64,000 bases of DNA from the NCBI RefSeq assembly GCF_903970965.1, contig NZ_CAJCKW010000002.1, positions 540,597 through 604,596 on the forward strand. The letters are read 5' to 3'. The notes under the pieces were generated by a model. The model worked only from the letters and a program-made list of their open reading frames with translations, made no database searches and was not told the origin of the DNA. The position numbers and the translations under genes are program-made. The stretch comes from Aureimonas sp. ME7 (GTDB lineage: Bacteria; Pseudomonadota; Alphaproteobacteria; Rhizobiales; Rhizobiaceae). Below are positions 46,558 through 55,617 of the stretch, piece by piece (position 1 is the stretch's first letter; each line of letters starts with the position of its first letter).

Positions 46558-47682
46558 ATGGCGGCTCCGATGCATTCCGGCCTTCGCACCATCCTTCCCC
46601 TTCTTGTGATCACCGTGGCCTTTCCGGCCGGCGCACAGGAGCTTACCGCCGACGCGATCAACCGGGCGACGCCCGACGAATATCGCCAGCGCCTGGACGA
46701 AGCGCGTGTGAAGGCCGAGCAGGAAGCCGCGGAGAACCCCGCGGATGCCTCCGCGCCGTCGGACGACGACGCCCCGGCCGACGACGAGGAAACCCTGGCC
46801 GAGGCGCCGGCAGCGAACGAGCCCAAGCTCGACCGGCCCGACCCGTTCCTGATCCGCATGCAGGTGCTGCTCGACCGGGCCAACGCCTCGCCCGGCGTGG
46901 TCGACGGCTTTCTCGGCGACAACACGGTGCGCGCCGTCCGGGCCTACGAGACGATGCGCGACCTGCCGGTGGACGGCGAGCCCGACGCCGATCTCTGGGC
47001 TGTTCTGTCCGTCGACGGCGGCGAGGCGATGACCACCTACGAGATCACCGAGAAGGACGTGGACGGCCGCTACGTCAAATCGATCCCAAAGGACTACGCC
47101 GAGATGGCGGAAATGAAGTATCTCGGCTTTCGCGGGCCCCGCGAGATGCTGGCCGAGCGCTTCCACATCGACGAGAAGCTTCTGGAAACGCTGAACCCGA
47201 ACGCCGACTTTGCGAAGGCGGGGCAGACGATCCTCGTGCCGCGCATCGGCGAGGAGCCGAGCTCCAAGGTCACGCGCATCGAGGTGGACAAGTCGGCAGG
47301 CGAGGTCTTCGCCTATGCCGAGGACGGGAGCCTCGTTCTCGCCTATCCCGCCTCGATCGGCTCGGAGGATACGCCCTCCCCGTCCGGCGAGGCGACGGTC
47401 GAGGTGGTCGCGCCCGATCCGAACTACACCTACAATCCCGACAAGAACTTCCAGCAGGGCAAGAACAAGGACGTCCTGACCATCCCGCCCGGTCCCAACG
47501 GCCCGGTCGGCTCCATGTGGATCGACCTGTCACGTCCGACCTACGGCATCCACGGGACCGCCGAGCCCTCCCAGATCGGCAAGACCGAAAGCCACGGCTG
47601 CGTGCGGCTGACGAACTGGAACGCAGCCACATTGTCGCGGCTGGTGGAGCCGAAAAAGACTGTGGTCACGTTCCGGGACTGA
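46558..47682 (+). CDS. L,D-transpeptidase with peptidoglycan-binding and LysM-like regions
   Basis: The 374-residue exported protein has a signal peptide ending FPAGAQE, an acidic Asp/Ala/Glu-rich linker (about 60-90), and a peptidoglycan-binding-like region (RMQVLLDRANASPGVVDGFLGDNTVRAVRAYE). A LysM-like segment follows (HIDEKLLETLNPNADFAKAGQTILVP). The YkuD domain has the catalytic motif YGIHGTAEPSQIGKTESHGCVRL. It forms 3-3 cross-links or anchors outer membrane proteins to peptidoglycan. No strong ribosome binding site distinguishes ATG 46558 from ATG 46570. Confidence 0.92.
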   Translation: MAAPMHSGLRTILPLLVITVAFPAGAQELTADAINRATPDEYRQRLDEARVKAEQEAAENPADASAPSDDDAPADDEETLAEAPAANEPKLDRPDPFLIRMQVLLDRANASPGVVDGFLGDNTVRAVRAYETMRDLPVDGEPDADLWAVLSVDGGEAMTTYEITEKDVDGRYVKSIPKDYAEMAEMKYLGFRGPREMLAERFHIDEKLLETLNPNADFAKAGQTILVPRIGEEPSSKVTRIEVDKSAGEVFAYAEDGSLVLAYPASIGSEDTPSPSGEATVEVVAPDPNYTYNPDKNFQQGKNKDVLTIPPGPNGPVGSMWIDLSRPTYGIHGTAEPSQIGKTESHGCVRLTNWNAATLSRLVEPKKTVVTFRD

Positions 47683-47726
47683 TACCGTTTCGCCACCCGA
47701 TTCCCGGACGAGAAACGGAAAGCCGC

Positions 47727-49109
47727 ATGACGATCCAGCCGCAGCGCATCATGGTCTTGAAGGACGGCGAACCGCTCGAAGACAAGCGATACGTTCTCTA
47801 CTGGATGCAGGCGGCCAAGCGCGTATCGACCAACCACGCGCTGGAATACGCGGTGGAGCGGGCCAACGAACTCGACCTGCCGCTCGTCTGCGTCTTCGGC
47901 ATGACGGACGCCTTCCCCGACGGCAACGCGCGGCACTACCATTTCATGGTGGAGGGGTTGGCCGAGGTCGAGAAGGAAATGGCCAAGCGCCACGTGCGCT
48001 TCGTCCTGCGGCTCGGCGACCCGGACGCAGTGGCGCTCGCCCTGTCGGAACACGCCGCGCTCGCCATCTGCGACCGCGGATATCTGAAGATCGAGAAGCT
48101 CTGGCGCAAGCGTCTTGCCGACCGGATCGAATGCCCGTTGATCCAGATCGAGACGGAGGTGGTGGTCCCCATCGAGACCGCCTCGCCCAAGCACGAATAC
48201 GCCGCCCGCACCCTTCGCCCGAAGGTCGTGCGGTTGCGCGACGAGTTCATGGTTCCCCTAAAGACTCGAGACCTGAAGCGCCACGGCAACCGGCTGGAGC
48301 TCGGCGACACGCTCGACCTGTCGGACGTGGCAAAACTCGTGGCTTCCATGAAGCTCGACCACTCGATCGGCTCCGTGCGCCGGTTCCGGGGCGGCACGGC
48401 GGAGGCACAGAAGCGCCTGAAGGCGTTTCTGTCCGGCCCCTTCGCGACCTACGGCGAGGACCGCAACCATCCGGAAGCGGGCGCGGCCTCGCACATGAGT
48501 CCTTATCTTCACTTCGGCCAGATCGCGCCGTTGGAGATCGCGCTGGCCGTGCGCGCGGCGCGCAAGGGCGGCGACGAAGACAAGGCGGCCTATCTCGAAG
48601 AACTGCTGGTTCGCCGCGAGCTGGCGATCAATCACGTCTTCTACGAGGAACGCTACGACAGCTACGAATGCCTGCCGGACTGGTGCCGCAAGACGCTGGG
48701 CGAACACGAGGGGGACGAGCGCGAGCACGTCTACACGGAGAAGAAGCTCGCGGCGGGAGAAACGCACGACGAATACTGGAACGCCGCGATGCGCGAGATG
48801 CGCGAAACCGGCTTCATGCACAACCATATGCGCATGTACTGGGGCAAGAAGATCGTGGAATGGTCGCGCTCTCCGCAAGCCGCGTTCAAGACGGCGCTGG
48901 CGCTCAACAACCGCTACTTCCTCGACGGGCGGGACGCCAATTCCTTCACCAACATCGCTTGGCTCTTCGGCCTGCACGACCGTCCCTGGGGCCGTCGGCC
49001 GGTGTTCGGCAGCATCCGCTATCTCGGCCCGGCCAGCCTCAAGAAGTTCGACGCCGACGCCTATGTCGCGACGGTGGACAAGCTGGCGAAGGCGGAGAAC
49101 GCCGACTGA
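47727..49109 (+). CDS. phrB: Class II CPD photolyase
   Basis: The 460-residue FAD flavoprotein repairs cyclobutane pyrimidine dimers with light. It belongs to class II: it begins RYVLYWMQAAKRVSTNHALEYAVERANELDLPLVCVF, and has the C-terminal FAD- and DNA-binding segments SHMSPYLHFGQIAPLEIAL, RRELAINHVFYEERYDSYECLPDWC, TGFMHNHMRMYWGKKIVEWS and ALNNRYFLDGRDANSFTNIAWLFG. The start at 47727 follows GGAAAG loosely. It is followed by a convergent SDR gene. Confidence 0.95.
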   Translation: MTIQPQRIMVLKDGEPLEDKRYVLYWMQAAKRVSTNHALEYAVERANELDLPLVCVFGMTDAFPDGNARHYHFMVEGLAEVEKEMAKRHVRFVLRLGDPDAVALALSEHAALAICDRGYLKIEKLWRKRLADRIECPLIQIETEVVVPIETASPKHEYAARTLRPKVVRLRDEFMVPLKTRDLKRHGNRLELGDTLDLSDVAKLVASMKLDHSIGSVRRFRGGTAEAQKRLKAFLSGPFATYGEDRNHPEAGAASHMSPYLHFGQIAPLEIALAVRAARKGGDEDKAAYLEELLVRRELAINHVFYEERYDSYECLPDWCRKTLGEHEGDEREHVYTEKKLAAGETHDEYWNAAMREMRETGFMHNHMRMYWGKKIVEWSRSPQAAFKTALALNNRYFLDGRDANSFTNIAWLFGLHDRPWGRRPVFGSIRYLGPASLKKFDADAYVATVDKLAKAENAD

Positions 49110-49113
49110 CCGC

Positions 49114-49806
49114 TCACCATTCGATCGGCGAGCCGTCATAGGCGAGAAAGCTGCCCGTTCGCTCCGGTGGCAGGCCATCGAGCACGGCAAGAAGCGCCTC
49201 GGCGGACGCCTCCGGCGTCAAGCGGTCCCGCGCGCTGGCAAACGGGTCGGACAGAGCGGTCGCGACCGTCCCGGGATGCAGCGCAGCGACGACGGCTCGC
49301 GGGTGCGTGCGGGCGATCTCGATCGCGGCGGTGCGCAGGATCTGGTTGAGCGCCGCCTTGGCCGCCCGATAGGAGATCCAACCGCCGAGGCGATTGTCGC
49401 CGATCGAGCCGACTCGCGCGCTGAGAGTGGCAAAGATCGCCCGCCGGTCGCGCGGCAGGAGCGGCGCGAAGTGCTTGAGGATCAACGCCGGGCCGATCGC
49501 GTTCACCGCGAACTGGCTCGCCATGCCGGCGGGGTCGATCGCGCGCAGGGCCTTTTCCGGCCCGTAGCCGTCGATCTGCAGCGCGCCCGTCGCGTCGAAT
49601 ACGAGGTCGAACCGCTGATCCGCCAGCCGTGCTGCCTGCGCTGCGATCGAGCCTTCGTCCTCCAGATCGAACCCGTCGCGGCGCGACAGGGCGACGACGC
49701 GCCCGCATGTGGCGTCCGCCTCCAGCCGAGCCGCGACGGCACCGCCGATTCCGCCCGTCGCGCCGAACACGAGGGCTTGGTATCCCCTGCGAAGCGAGGT
49801 GAGCAT
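49114..49806 (-). CDS. SDR family oxidoreductase (CsgA-like)
   Basis: The 230-residue short-chain dehydrogenase has the NAD-binding motif VFGATGGIGGAVA (14-26), the NAIGPALIL segment, and the catalytic Ser/Tyr-x-x-x-Lys set in LSARVGSIGDNRLGGWISYRAAKAALNQ. Similar proteins are called C-factor or cell-cell signalling SDR; the substrate is unknown. The stop lies 4 nt past the convergent photolyase stop. Confidence 0.88.
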   Translation of the reverse strand: MLTSLRRGYQALVFGATGGIGGAVAARLEADATCGRVVALSRRDGFDLEDEGSIAAQAARLADQRFDLVFDATGALQIDGYGPEKALRAIDPAGMASQFAVNAIGPALILKHFAPLLPRDRRAIFATLSARVGSIGDNRLGGWISYRAAKAALNQILRTAAIEIARTHPRAVVAALHPGTVATALSDPFASARDRLTPEASAEALLAVLDGLPPERTGSFLAYDGSPIEW

Positions 49807-49897
49807 TCCGGTCCGTTCCGCCTATGGGTGCATCCGCTTGCGGAACTGGGACCGGACATCGCAAGTTCCCGGCCCATCAGGATCGGGATGGGATGCG

Positions 49898-50083
49898 ATG
49901 CCGAAGATGCGCCGAAAAGGCGATTTGCCTTCGAAGCCCTGCGCCCATTGCGGGCGCCCGATGGTGTGGCGCCGCGCCTGGGCGCGAACCTGGGACGAAG
50001 TCCTGTATTGCTCGGACCGCTGCCGGGCGGAGGCGAAGCGCCATCGGCACGAAGCGCCTAGAGAAACGACGCCGAATCCTTGA
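49898..50083 (+). CDS. DUF2256 zinc-ribbon-like protein
   Basis: The 61-residue basic protein matches DUF2256: KGDLPSKPCAHCGRPMVWRRAWARTWDEVLYCSDRCR, with four cysteines (15, 18, 38, 42) arranged to bind one zinc. The family is commonly encoded near photolyase/cryptochrome genes; here a class II photolyase lies 0.8 kb upstream on the same strand. The ATG at 49898 follows GGGATGGGATG. The last 26 bp overlap the convergent diacylglycerol kinase gene. Confidence 0.85.
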   Translation: MPKMRRKGDLPSKPCAHCGRPMVWRRAWARTWDEVLYCSDRCRAEAKRHRHEAPRETTPNP

Positions 50084-50462
50084 ACAGAACGGCGGCGCAG
50101 AAAGCCGCGTTGGCGACCACAAGCGAGAACACCGCAAACGAGCCGAGGTCCTTCGCGTGCTTGGCGAAGGCCGAGAATTCGGGCGACACGCGATCCACGA
50201 TCAGCTCGATCGCCGTATTCACCGCCTCGATCGCGCCGAGGATCGCCAGAAGGACGAGTTGGATGAGGAGCGCGGCGGCCGAGGCGCCGTCGATCGCCAG
50301 AACGCCGAGCAGCACGGCGGCGAACAGGATTTCGTGCCGAAAGGCCGGCTCGCGCAGAAGCCGCCGCAGGCCGTCGACGGAGTAGCCGGCCGCCGCCACG
50401 AGGTGCTCGAAGCCGTTGAGCTTGCGCGGGGCCGGGCCGCCCGGGCGTATATCCTGTGTCAT
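50058..50462 (-). CDS. dgkA: Diacylglycerol kinase
   Basis: The 134-residue integral membrane kinase has three hydrophobic segments and the DgkA motifs FRHEILFAAVL and AIEAVNTAIELIVDRVSPEFSAFAKHAKDLGSFAVF, which hold the catalytic Glu and ATP-binding residues. It phosphorylates diacylglycerol (released by membrane-derived or periplasmic glucan synthesis) or undecaprenol to recycle lipids. Its 3' end overlaps the convergent DUF2256 gene by 26 bp. Confidence 0.93.
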   Translation of the reverse strand: MTQDIRPGGPAPRKLNGFEHLVAAAGYSVDGLRRLLREPAFRHEILFAAVLLGVLAIDGASAAALLIQLVLLAILGAIEAVNTAIELIVDRVSPEFSAFAKHAKDLGSFAVFSLVVANAAFCAAVLFKDSASFL

Positions 50463-50920
50463 CGCTGATCGCTTCGCGTTTTCGAACCCTCTCCCATCTG
50501 TCGCAAACACGGCATGGGAAAGGGCGTTCCGATACGGCAGAGCCTCTGCGACCACAAGGGCGGCCGAGCCTTCGCCAGCGAACCGACCGGTCCGGGTGGT
50601 TCCAAGTAAAGCGCCGCGCAAAGCCTTTTCGTGGAAAGTTCGCCTGCCTTGGAATTCAGTCCGCATCCGGTCGCGAACTCGCCCGCTGCCTCCAGCCGAA
50701 GTTGGCACCTTCGAAAAATACGGTCGAACGGTCGCGCATCAAGGTTTCTGTAAATCTTGCAGAGTAATCCTTCGAATGACGAAGGTTTGAAAGTCCGCCC
50801 CGCCCGTTCCGCCGAGCACGCGAGGCTGCATCGAACCCGACCGCATACCTCTACCGGGTTGGTTCCCACCGCCCGGTCCCAGCACCCGAAGGCTATGGCA
50901 GCCCGATGGAGATCCGACCG
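50463..50920. other. 458-bp region ahead of the chemotaxis operon
   Basis: This gap carries the promoter of the long plus-strand che operon. I find no frame with native codon bias. A short hairpin CCTTCG-aatga-CGAAGG (50769-50785) followed by TTTG could be an operator or a weak terminator. The AT-rich segment near 50740-50770 (TGTAAATCTTGCAGAGTAATCC) resembles the segment ahead of cheY1 (56015-56044) and may share a promoter feature. Confidence 0.4.
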
Positions 50921-51241
50921 ATGCAAGACCAATCGCCGGCTCAAGTGGTCACGCTCGGCCCCGTGCTCGACGTGCGGGCGGCCACGCCGCTTCACCGCGA
51001 GCTTTCGGACCTGCGCGGGCAGCCGATCGTCGTCAACGCGCAAGGGGTGGAGCGCATCGGCGGCCAGTGCGCGGCGGTTCTCCTGTCGGCGGCGCGAAGC
51101 TGGCGCGGCGACGGCCAGGACTTCGAGCTGACGGAGGCCTCGGAAGGCTTCGAGGAGGGTTGGCAGCTCCTCGGCCTCGACATGGCCGAGCTTCGCAAGG
51201 ACGAGCCGGCCTTCGCCTTCGACTTCGCGGCGTCCGAGTAA
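50921..51241 (+). CDS. cheS: STAS-domain protein, CheS-like, first gene of the che operon
   Basis: The 106-residue protein is a single STAS domain (TLGPVLDVRAATPLHRELSDLRGQPIVVNAQGVERIGGQCAAVLLSAARSW...). It sits where Rhizobium and Sinorhizobium che operons carry cheS (orf2), a STAS protein that binds CheA and aids drain of CheY1 phosphate. The usual STAS phospho-serine position is replaced here by the GGQCAAV segment. I chose the ATG at 50921 because GGAG lies 9 nt ahead; an earlier in-frame ATG at 50906 lacks a site. Name by position and fold. Confidence 0.7.
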   Translation: MQDQSPAQVVTLGPVLDVRAATPLHRELSDLRGQPIVVNAQGVERIGGQCAAVLLSAARSWRGDGQDFELTEASEGFEEGWQLLGLDMAELRKDEPAFAFDFAASE

Positions 51242-51292
51242 CCGCCGAGCTTCGTCTTCATCCGCGACACCGCATCGAGAAGGACCGCCCCC

Positions 51293-52102
51293 GTGGACGC
51301 CATGGTCGAGATACGAGCCACTTTCTTTGAAGAGTGCGCCGAAGGGCTCGAGGCCTTGGACGGCACCCTGCCGGCTTTTGCAGGCGGCACGCCGGATGCC
51401 GAGACGATCGGCGTCGCCTACCGGGCGGTTCATTCGATCAAGGGCGGGGCAGCCTCGTTCAAGCTGGCCGAGCTGACCGGCTTCGCCAAGACGTTCGAAA
51501 GCCTTCTCGGCGAGATCCGCTCCGGCAACCTCGCCACTGATGCAGCCGTGGCCGACCTGATCGCCCGTTCCGCCAAGACTCTGCGCGGTCAGGTCGCGCT
51601 GTCTCGGGAAACCTGCGAGATCGGCGACGAGATCCGCGCCTATGTTCCGGCCGAAGAGCCCGCCCCGGTCGAGGAGGCCACCGGTCTTTCCGATTTCGAG
51701 CGGCTCGGCTTCCAGCCGGTCGCCTTCGATCTTTCGACGCTGGTCGGCGACGGGGGCGGTCGCTTCGACATCGTGTTCCGCCCGCACGCTTCGCTCTATG
51801 CCAGCGCCAACGAGGCGAGCCGTCTGATCCGCCAGGTCCTGGCGCTCGGCGAGGGCCGCGTCGTCGCCATCACCGACGATGTTCCCTCCCTGGAAGCCAT
51901 GGAGCCGGAAGGCGCCGCACTGGCCTTCCGCATCGAGCTCGAAACGGCGGAGGGCGAAGAGGCCATTCGCGAGATCTTCGAGTTCGTCGAGGACGACTGC
52001 GAGCTCGAGATCACGCGCCTCGAATCCCCAGACGAGCATACCATCGACGGCGAAAGCCCGGAGGACGTCTTCGCGGCGCTCCTGGCGGCCGCGACCCGCT
52101 GA
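51293..52102 (+). CDS. Stand-alone CheA-like histidine phosphotransfer protein (CheA N-terminal paralogue)
   Basis: The 269-residue protein is a clear paralogue of the first 270 residues of the CheA encoded at 56472. Both begin MD.M.EIRATFFEECAEGL, both have HPt His47 in RAVHSIKGGA, and both share a second domain (FRPHASLYASANEASRLIRQVLALG..., then EAIREIFEFVEDDCELEI). It ends before the dimerisation, ATPase and CheW-like domains, so it cannot autophosphorylate and must receive phosphate from another kinase. The GTG start and its AAGGA box mirror those of cheA. Cys and charge differences in the linker show long divergence. Confidence 0.88.
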   Translation: MDAMVEIRATFFEECAEGLEALDGTLPAFAGGTPDAETIGVAYRAVHSIKGGAASFKLAELTGFAKTFESLLGEIRSGNLATDAAVADLIARSAKTLRGQVALSRETCEIGDEIRAYVPAEEPAPVEEATGLSDFERLGFQPVAFDLSTLVGDGGGRFDIVFRPHASLYASANEASRLIRQVLALGEGRVVAITDDVPSLEAMEPEGAALAFRIELETAEGEEAIREIFEFVEDDCELEITRLESPDEHTIDGESPEDVFAALLAAATR

Positions 52103-52155
52103 CGACCTGAACCGCACCGCACCGTCCCATCCCACGACCCAAGCCGAGGCCCCAC

Positions 52156-52623
52156 ATGACCTTTACCAAACCGCAGGATCGGGAAGGCGCTCGCGAACTC
52201 ATCGCCTTTCGGGTGGCCGATCGCGAATTCTGCGTCGACATCATCTCGGTGCGCGAGATCCGCGGCTTCACCGCCGCCACCCCCCTGCCCCATGCCCCGC
52301 GCTACGTGACCGGCGTCATCAACCTGCGCGGCACGGTTCTGCCGATCATCGACCTGTCGATGCGCCTCGGCTTCGATGCGACGGAGCCGACGGAGCGCTC
52401 GGTGATCATCGTCGTGATCGTCGATCAGCAGCTCGTCGGCCTTCTGGTGGATGCGGTCTCCGACATCCTGACGGTCATGGACGAGTCGGTTCAGCCGACG
52501 CCCGAAGTCGCCTCCGAGATGGCCCGTACCTTCGTGCGCGGCGTGATCCCGCTCGACGGGCGGATGATCTCCTTGATCGGCATCGAGAACATCCTGCCCG
52601 CCGCCCGCAGCATGGCTGCCTAA
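52156..52623 (+). CDS. cheW: Chemotaxis coupling protein CheW
   Basis: The 155-residue protein is a single CheW domain: [25 protein letters not shown] at the N-terminus, then [22 protein letters not shown], the most conserved CheW segment. It connects receptors to CheA at the inner membrane. GAGG lies 6 nt before the ATG. It follows the CheA-like phosphotransfer gene by 53 nt. Confidence 0.95.
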   Translation: MTFTKPQDREGARELIAFRVADREFCVDIISVREIRGFTAATPLPHAPRYVTGVINLRGTVLPIIDLSMRLGFDATEPTERSVIIVVIVDQQLVGLLVDAVSDILTVMDESVQPTPEVASEMARTFVRGVIPLDGRMISLIGIENILPAARSMAA

Positions 52624-52657
52624 AGCGCCTTTCGCTTCTCGAGAAGTCGGTCCTCCC

Positions 52658-53530
52658 ATGGCACAACCGCTCGGCGCCTCGATCGCCTCGTCCTCCGCCG
52701 ACGCTTCGGTGGACGGCGAGTTCCGGATGACGGACAAGGACTTCCTCCTGATCGCCAAGGTCCTCTACGAGGATTCGGGCATCGCCCTGCCCTCGTCGAA
52801 GTCGGCCCTCGTCTACTCGCGGCTGGCCAAGCGCCTGCGCGCGCTCGGGCTCGCGAGCTTCAAGGACTACTGCTCGCTGATCACCAGCCATGCCGGCGCT
52901 TCCGAGCGCGTCACCATGCTGGCGGCGCTGACCACCAACGTCACCCACTTCTTCCGCGAACCGCACCACTTCGACCATCTGCGCAAGACGCTGCTTCCCC
53001 CGCTTCTGGATAACGCCAGGCGCGGCGGACGGGTGCGCATCTGGTCGGCCGGCTGTTCCAAGGGGCACGAGCCCTACTCGATCGGCCTGACTATCCTCGA
53101 CATGATGCCGAACGCGGCGGACTACGACATCCGCATCCTCGCATCCGACATCGACCCGAACGTCGTCGAGTTCGGGCGCGAGGGCCTCTACGACGACGAG
53201 GCGCTCAAGCCCGTGTCGAGCGAGCTGAAGCGCAAGTGGTTCACGCGCGAAGGCGGCGAGTTCCGGGTGGCGGACGAACTCAAGGCGCTCGTCGCCTTCC
53301 GCGAGTTGAACCTCATCGGTCAGTGGCCGATGAAGGGCCGCTTCGACGCCATCTTCTGCCGCAACGTCACGATCTACTTCGACGAGCCGACGCGCCAGCG
53401 CATCTGGGGTCGCTTCACCCAGCTCCTCGAGCCCCGCGCCTTCGTTTATATCGGCCATTCCGAGCGGATGGCGGGCGCGGCCGCCGAGCAGACCACGCTC
53501 GTCGGCAACACGATCTACCAACTCAACTGA
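52658..53530 (+). CDS. cheR: Chemotaxis protein methyltransferase CheR
   Basis: The 290-residue enzyme methylates receptor glutamates with S-adenosylmethionine. Markers are FFREPHHFDHLRKTLLP, the SAM motif IWSAGCSKGHEPYSIGLTI, SDIDPNVVEFGREGLYDD and NVTIYFDEPTRQRIWGRFTQLLEPRAFVYIGHSE. The receptor at the end of the operon carries the tether for this enzyme. A helical N-terminal domain with DDSGIALPSSK-type sequence is present. Confidence 0.96.
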   Translation: MAQPLGASIASSSADASVDGEFRMTDKDFLLIAKVLYEDSGIALPSSKSALVYSRLAKRLRALGLASFKDYCSLITSHAGASERVTMLAALTTNVTHFFREPHHFDHLRKTLLPPLLDNARRGGRVRIWSAGCSKGHEPYSIGLTILDMMPNAADYDIRILASDIDPNVVEFGREGLYDDEALKPVSSELKRKWFTREGGEFRVADELKALVAFRELNLIGQWPMKGRFDAIFCRNVTIYFDEPTRQRIWGRFTQLLEPRAFVYIGHSERMAGAAAEQTTLVGNTIYQLN

Positions 53531-53558
53531 ACACTCATAAGGTCGCGGAGACGCCTCC

Positions 53559-54578
53559 ATGACGCCGACCCGCGTCCTCATCGTCGACGATTCGCCCACC
53601 ATGCGCGCGCTGGTGCGCCATGCGCTTTCCAAGGACCACGCGATCCAGGTGGTCGGCGAAGCGTCCGAGCCGCACGAGGCGCGCGAGAAGATCAAGTCCC
53701 TCGACCCCGACGTCGTGACGCTCGACGTCGAGATGCCCGGAATGAACGGGATCGAGTTCCTGGAAAAGATCATGCGCCTGCGCCCGACGCCGGTGATCAT
53801 GGTCTCCACCCTGACGCGCCCCGGCGCCGAAGCGACGCTCGCGGCACTCGAACTCGGCGCTTTCGACTGCGTCGCCAAGCCGACGGCGGGCGGGGTCGAT
53901 ACGCTCGCAACCCTTCCCGGCCTCGTGCGCGAAGCCAAGCTGGCGCGCGCCATGATCGGCGCAGGCACCAACCGGCTGGCCGGGCGCCCAGTCGCCACGC
54001 CTCGGCGCGTCCGGGAAAACGGCCCCGAACTCGTCGGCATCGGATCGTCCACCGGCGGCGTCGAGGCGCTGCTCCAGGTCGTCGCCAAGATTCCCGCCGA
54101 CACGCCGCCGGTGATGATCGTTCAGCATCTACCGGGAACCTTCACCTCCTCCTTCGCCTCGCGCCTCGACAACGCTTCCCCGGCCCACGTGGTTGAAGCG
54201 CGCAGCGGCGAGGTTCTAAAGCCCGGCCACATCTATCTCGCACCCGGCGGGAAGCATCTGACGATCCGCCGTCTCGGCGGCTCGCTCGCCTGCGCGCTCG
54301 ACGAGCACGATCCGGTGCAGGGGCACCGCCCGAGCGTCGACGTCCTCTTCGCCTCCATCGCGCGCGTGTTCGAAGGCCGTGCCACGGGCGCGATCCTGAC
54401 CGGCATGGGCCGCGACGGGGCACAGGGGCTTCTGGAGATGCGCCAGAGGGGTTTCCACACGCTGGCGCAGGACGAGGCCACATCGCTCGTCTACGGCATG
54501 CCGCGCGTCGCCTGGGAGATCGGAGCTGCCGAGAAGCGTGTTCCCCTGTCGCGGATCGCCGACGAAATCTTCGGCTGA
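53559..54578 (+). CDS. cheB: Protein-glutamate methylesterase/glutaminase CheB
   Basis: The 339-residue protein has a receiver domain (phosphorylated Asp56 in VVTLDVEMPGMNG) and a CheB esterase domain with the nucleophile in GIGSSTGGVEAL, then MIVQHLPGTFTSSFASRLD and the catalytic Asp region TGMGRDGAQGLLEM. It demethylates receptors after phosphorylation by CheA. The start is 28 nt after cheR. A 13-bp direct repeat (GACGAAATCTTCG) spans its last codons (54561) and the gap (54602). Confidence 0.97.
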   Translation: MTPTRVLIVDDSPTMRALVRHALSKDHAIQVVGEASEPHEAREKIKSLDPDVVTLDVEMPGMNGIEFLEKIMRLRPTPVIMVSTLTRPGAEATLAALELGAFDCVAKPTAGGVDTLATLPGLVREAKLARAMIGAGTNRLAGRPVATPRRVRENGPELVGIGSSTGGVEALLQVVAKIPADTPPVMIVQHLPGTFTSSFASRLDNASPAHVVEARSGEVLKPGHIYLAPGGKHLTIRRLGGSLACALDEHDPVQGHRPSVDVLFASIARVFEGRATGAILTGMGRDGAQGLLEMRQRGFHTLAQDEATSLVYGMPRVAWEIGAAEKRVPLSRIADEIFG

Positions 54579-54667
54579 CGAACGAATTTCTATGGAGCGT
54601 TGACGAAATCTTCGCTCCTGCACACCAATACTAGCGGCACCAGCATTTCAGAAAGGCATTCGTTCCC

Positions 54668-55057
54668 ATGAGCCTAGCACAACAACTCAAGGTGATGATC
54701 GTCGACGACCATCGCACGAGCCGGATGCTGACCTACGAAGCCTTGACCGAGATCGGCATCAAGAACGTCGTCTACGCCTGCGACGGCGAGGAGGCGCTGA
54801 AGCTGATGATGTCGACGCCGTGCCATATCGTCATTTCCGACTTCAACATGCCCAAGCTCGACGGCATCCAGTTGCTTCGCGCCCTGCGTTCCTATGCGCC
54901 GACCAAGAAGACGCCGTTCATCATGCTGACCGGCAAGGGCGACCGCGCCCTCGTCCAACAAGCGGCGACCTTCGGCGCCAACAACATCCTCGCCAAGCCG
55001 ATCTCCGCGCCGATGCTGCGCAAGACGATCGAAGCCGTGGTCGGGCGCCTGCAATGA
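54668..55057 (+). CDS. cheY2: Response regulator CheY (CheY2 type)
   Basis: The 129-residue single receiver domain has the acidic pair in [10 protein letters not shown], the phosphorylated Asp58 in [12 protein letters not shown], and the Thr/Lys switch in FIMLTGKG and ILAKPI. Its position right before cheD matches cheY2 of Sinorhizobium, the regulator that binds the flagellar motor. The sequence is less like canonical CheY than the second regulator, with a longer N-terminus. It overlaps cheD by 4 nt (ATGA). Confidence 0.93.
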   Translation: MSLAQQLKVMIVDDHRTSRMLTYEALTEIGIKNVVYACDGEEALKLMMSTPCHIVISDFNMPKLDGIQLLRALRSYAPTKKTPFIMLTGKGDRALVQQAATFGANNILAKPISAPMLRKTIEAVVGRLQ

Positions 55058-55617
55058 CCCCTTCGGTTGCATCGGCGGCTCGCGCCCCGGAGCGCCACCG
55101 CATCAACCTGATCCAGGGCGAAGCCCTGGTGGACGACCGTCCGGATGTCGTCCTGACCACGCTTCTGGGCTCCTGCGTCGCCGCCTGCATCCGCGATCCC
55201 GGAGCCGGCGTCGGCGGCATGAACCACTTCCTCCTTCCCGGCGACGGGGGGGACGGCGGCAGCCGCGTCGAGAGCTACGGCCTTTATCTCATGGAAGTGC
55301 TGATCAACGGCCTTCTCAAGAAGGGCGCCCGGCGCCACGCGCTGGAAGCCAAGATCTTCGGCGGTGCGCGCACCGTCGGCGGGCTGTCCGACATCGGCGC
55401 CAAGAACATCGACTTCGCCACGCGCTTCCTTCAGATGGAAGGCATTACGCTTCTCGGCGGCTCGACCGGCGGCGCGCAAGGGCGGCGCATCGAGTTCTGG
55501 CCGGTCTCGGGCCGGGCGCGCCAGATCCTGATGGAGCCGACCGACCGCGCCGCCTTCGCCAAGCCCCCTCCGCGCGCGGCCGCGCCCGTCAGCGGCGGCG
55601 ATCTTGAGCTCTTCTGA
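55054..55617 (+). CDS. cheD: Chemoreceptor glutamine deamidase CheD
   Basis: The 187-residue protein has the CheD catalytic Cys41 and His58 in [26 protein letters not shown], followed by [17 protein letters not shown] and [11 protein letters not shown]. It deamidates receptor glutamines. The last residues are acidic and aromatic (GGDLELF). The start overlaps cheY2 by 4 nt and the stop shares one base with the next gene (TGATG). Confidence 0.95.
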   Translation: MTPSVASAARAPERHRINLIQGEALVDDRPDVVLTTLLGSCVAACIRDPGAGVGGMNHFLLPGDGGDGGSRVESYGLYLMEVLINGLLKKGARRHALEAKIFGGARTVGGLSDIGAKNIDFATRFLQMEGITLLGGSTGGAQGRRIEFWPVSGRARQILMEPTDRAAFAKPPPRAAAPVSGGDLELF

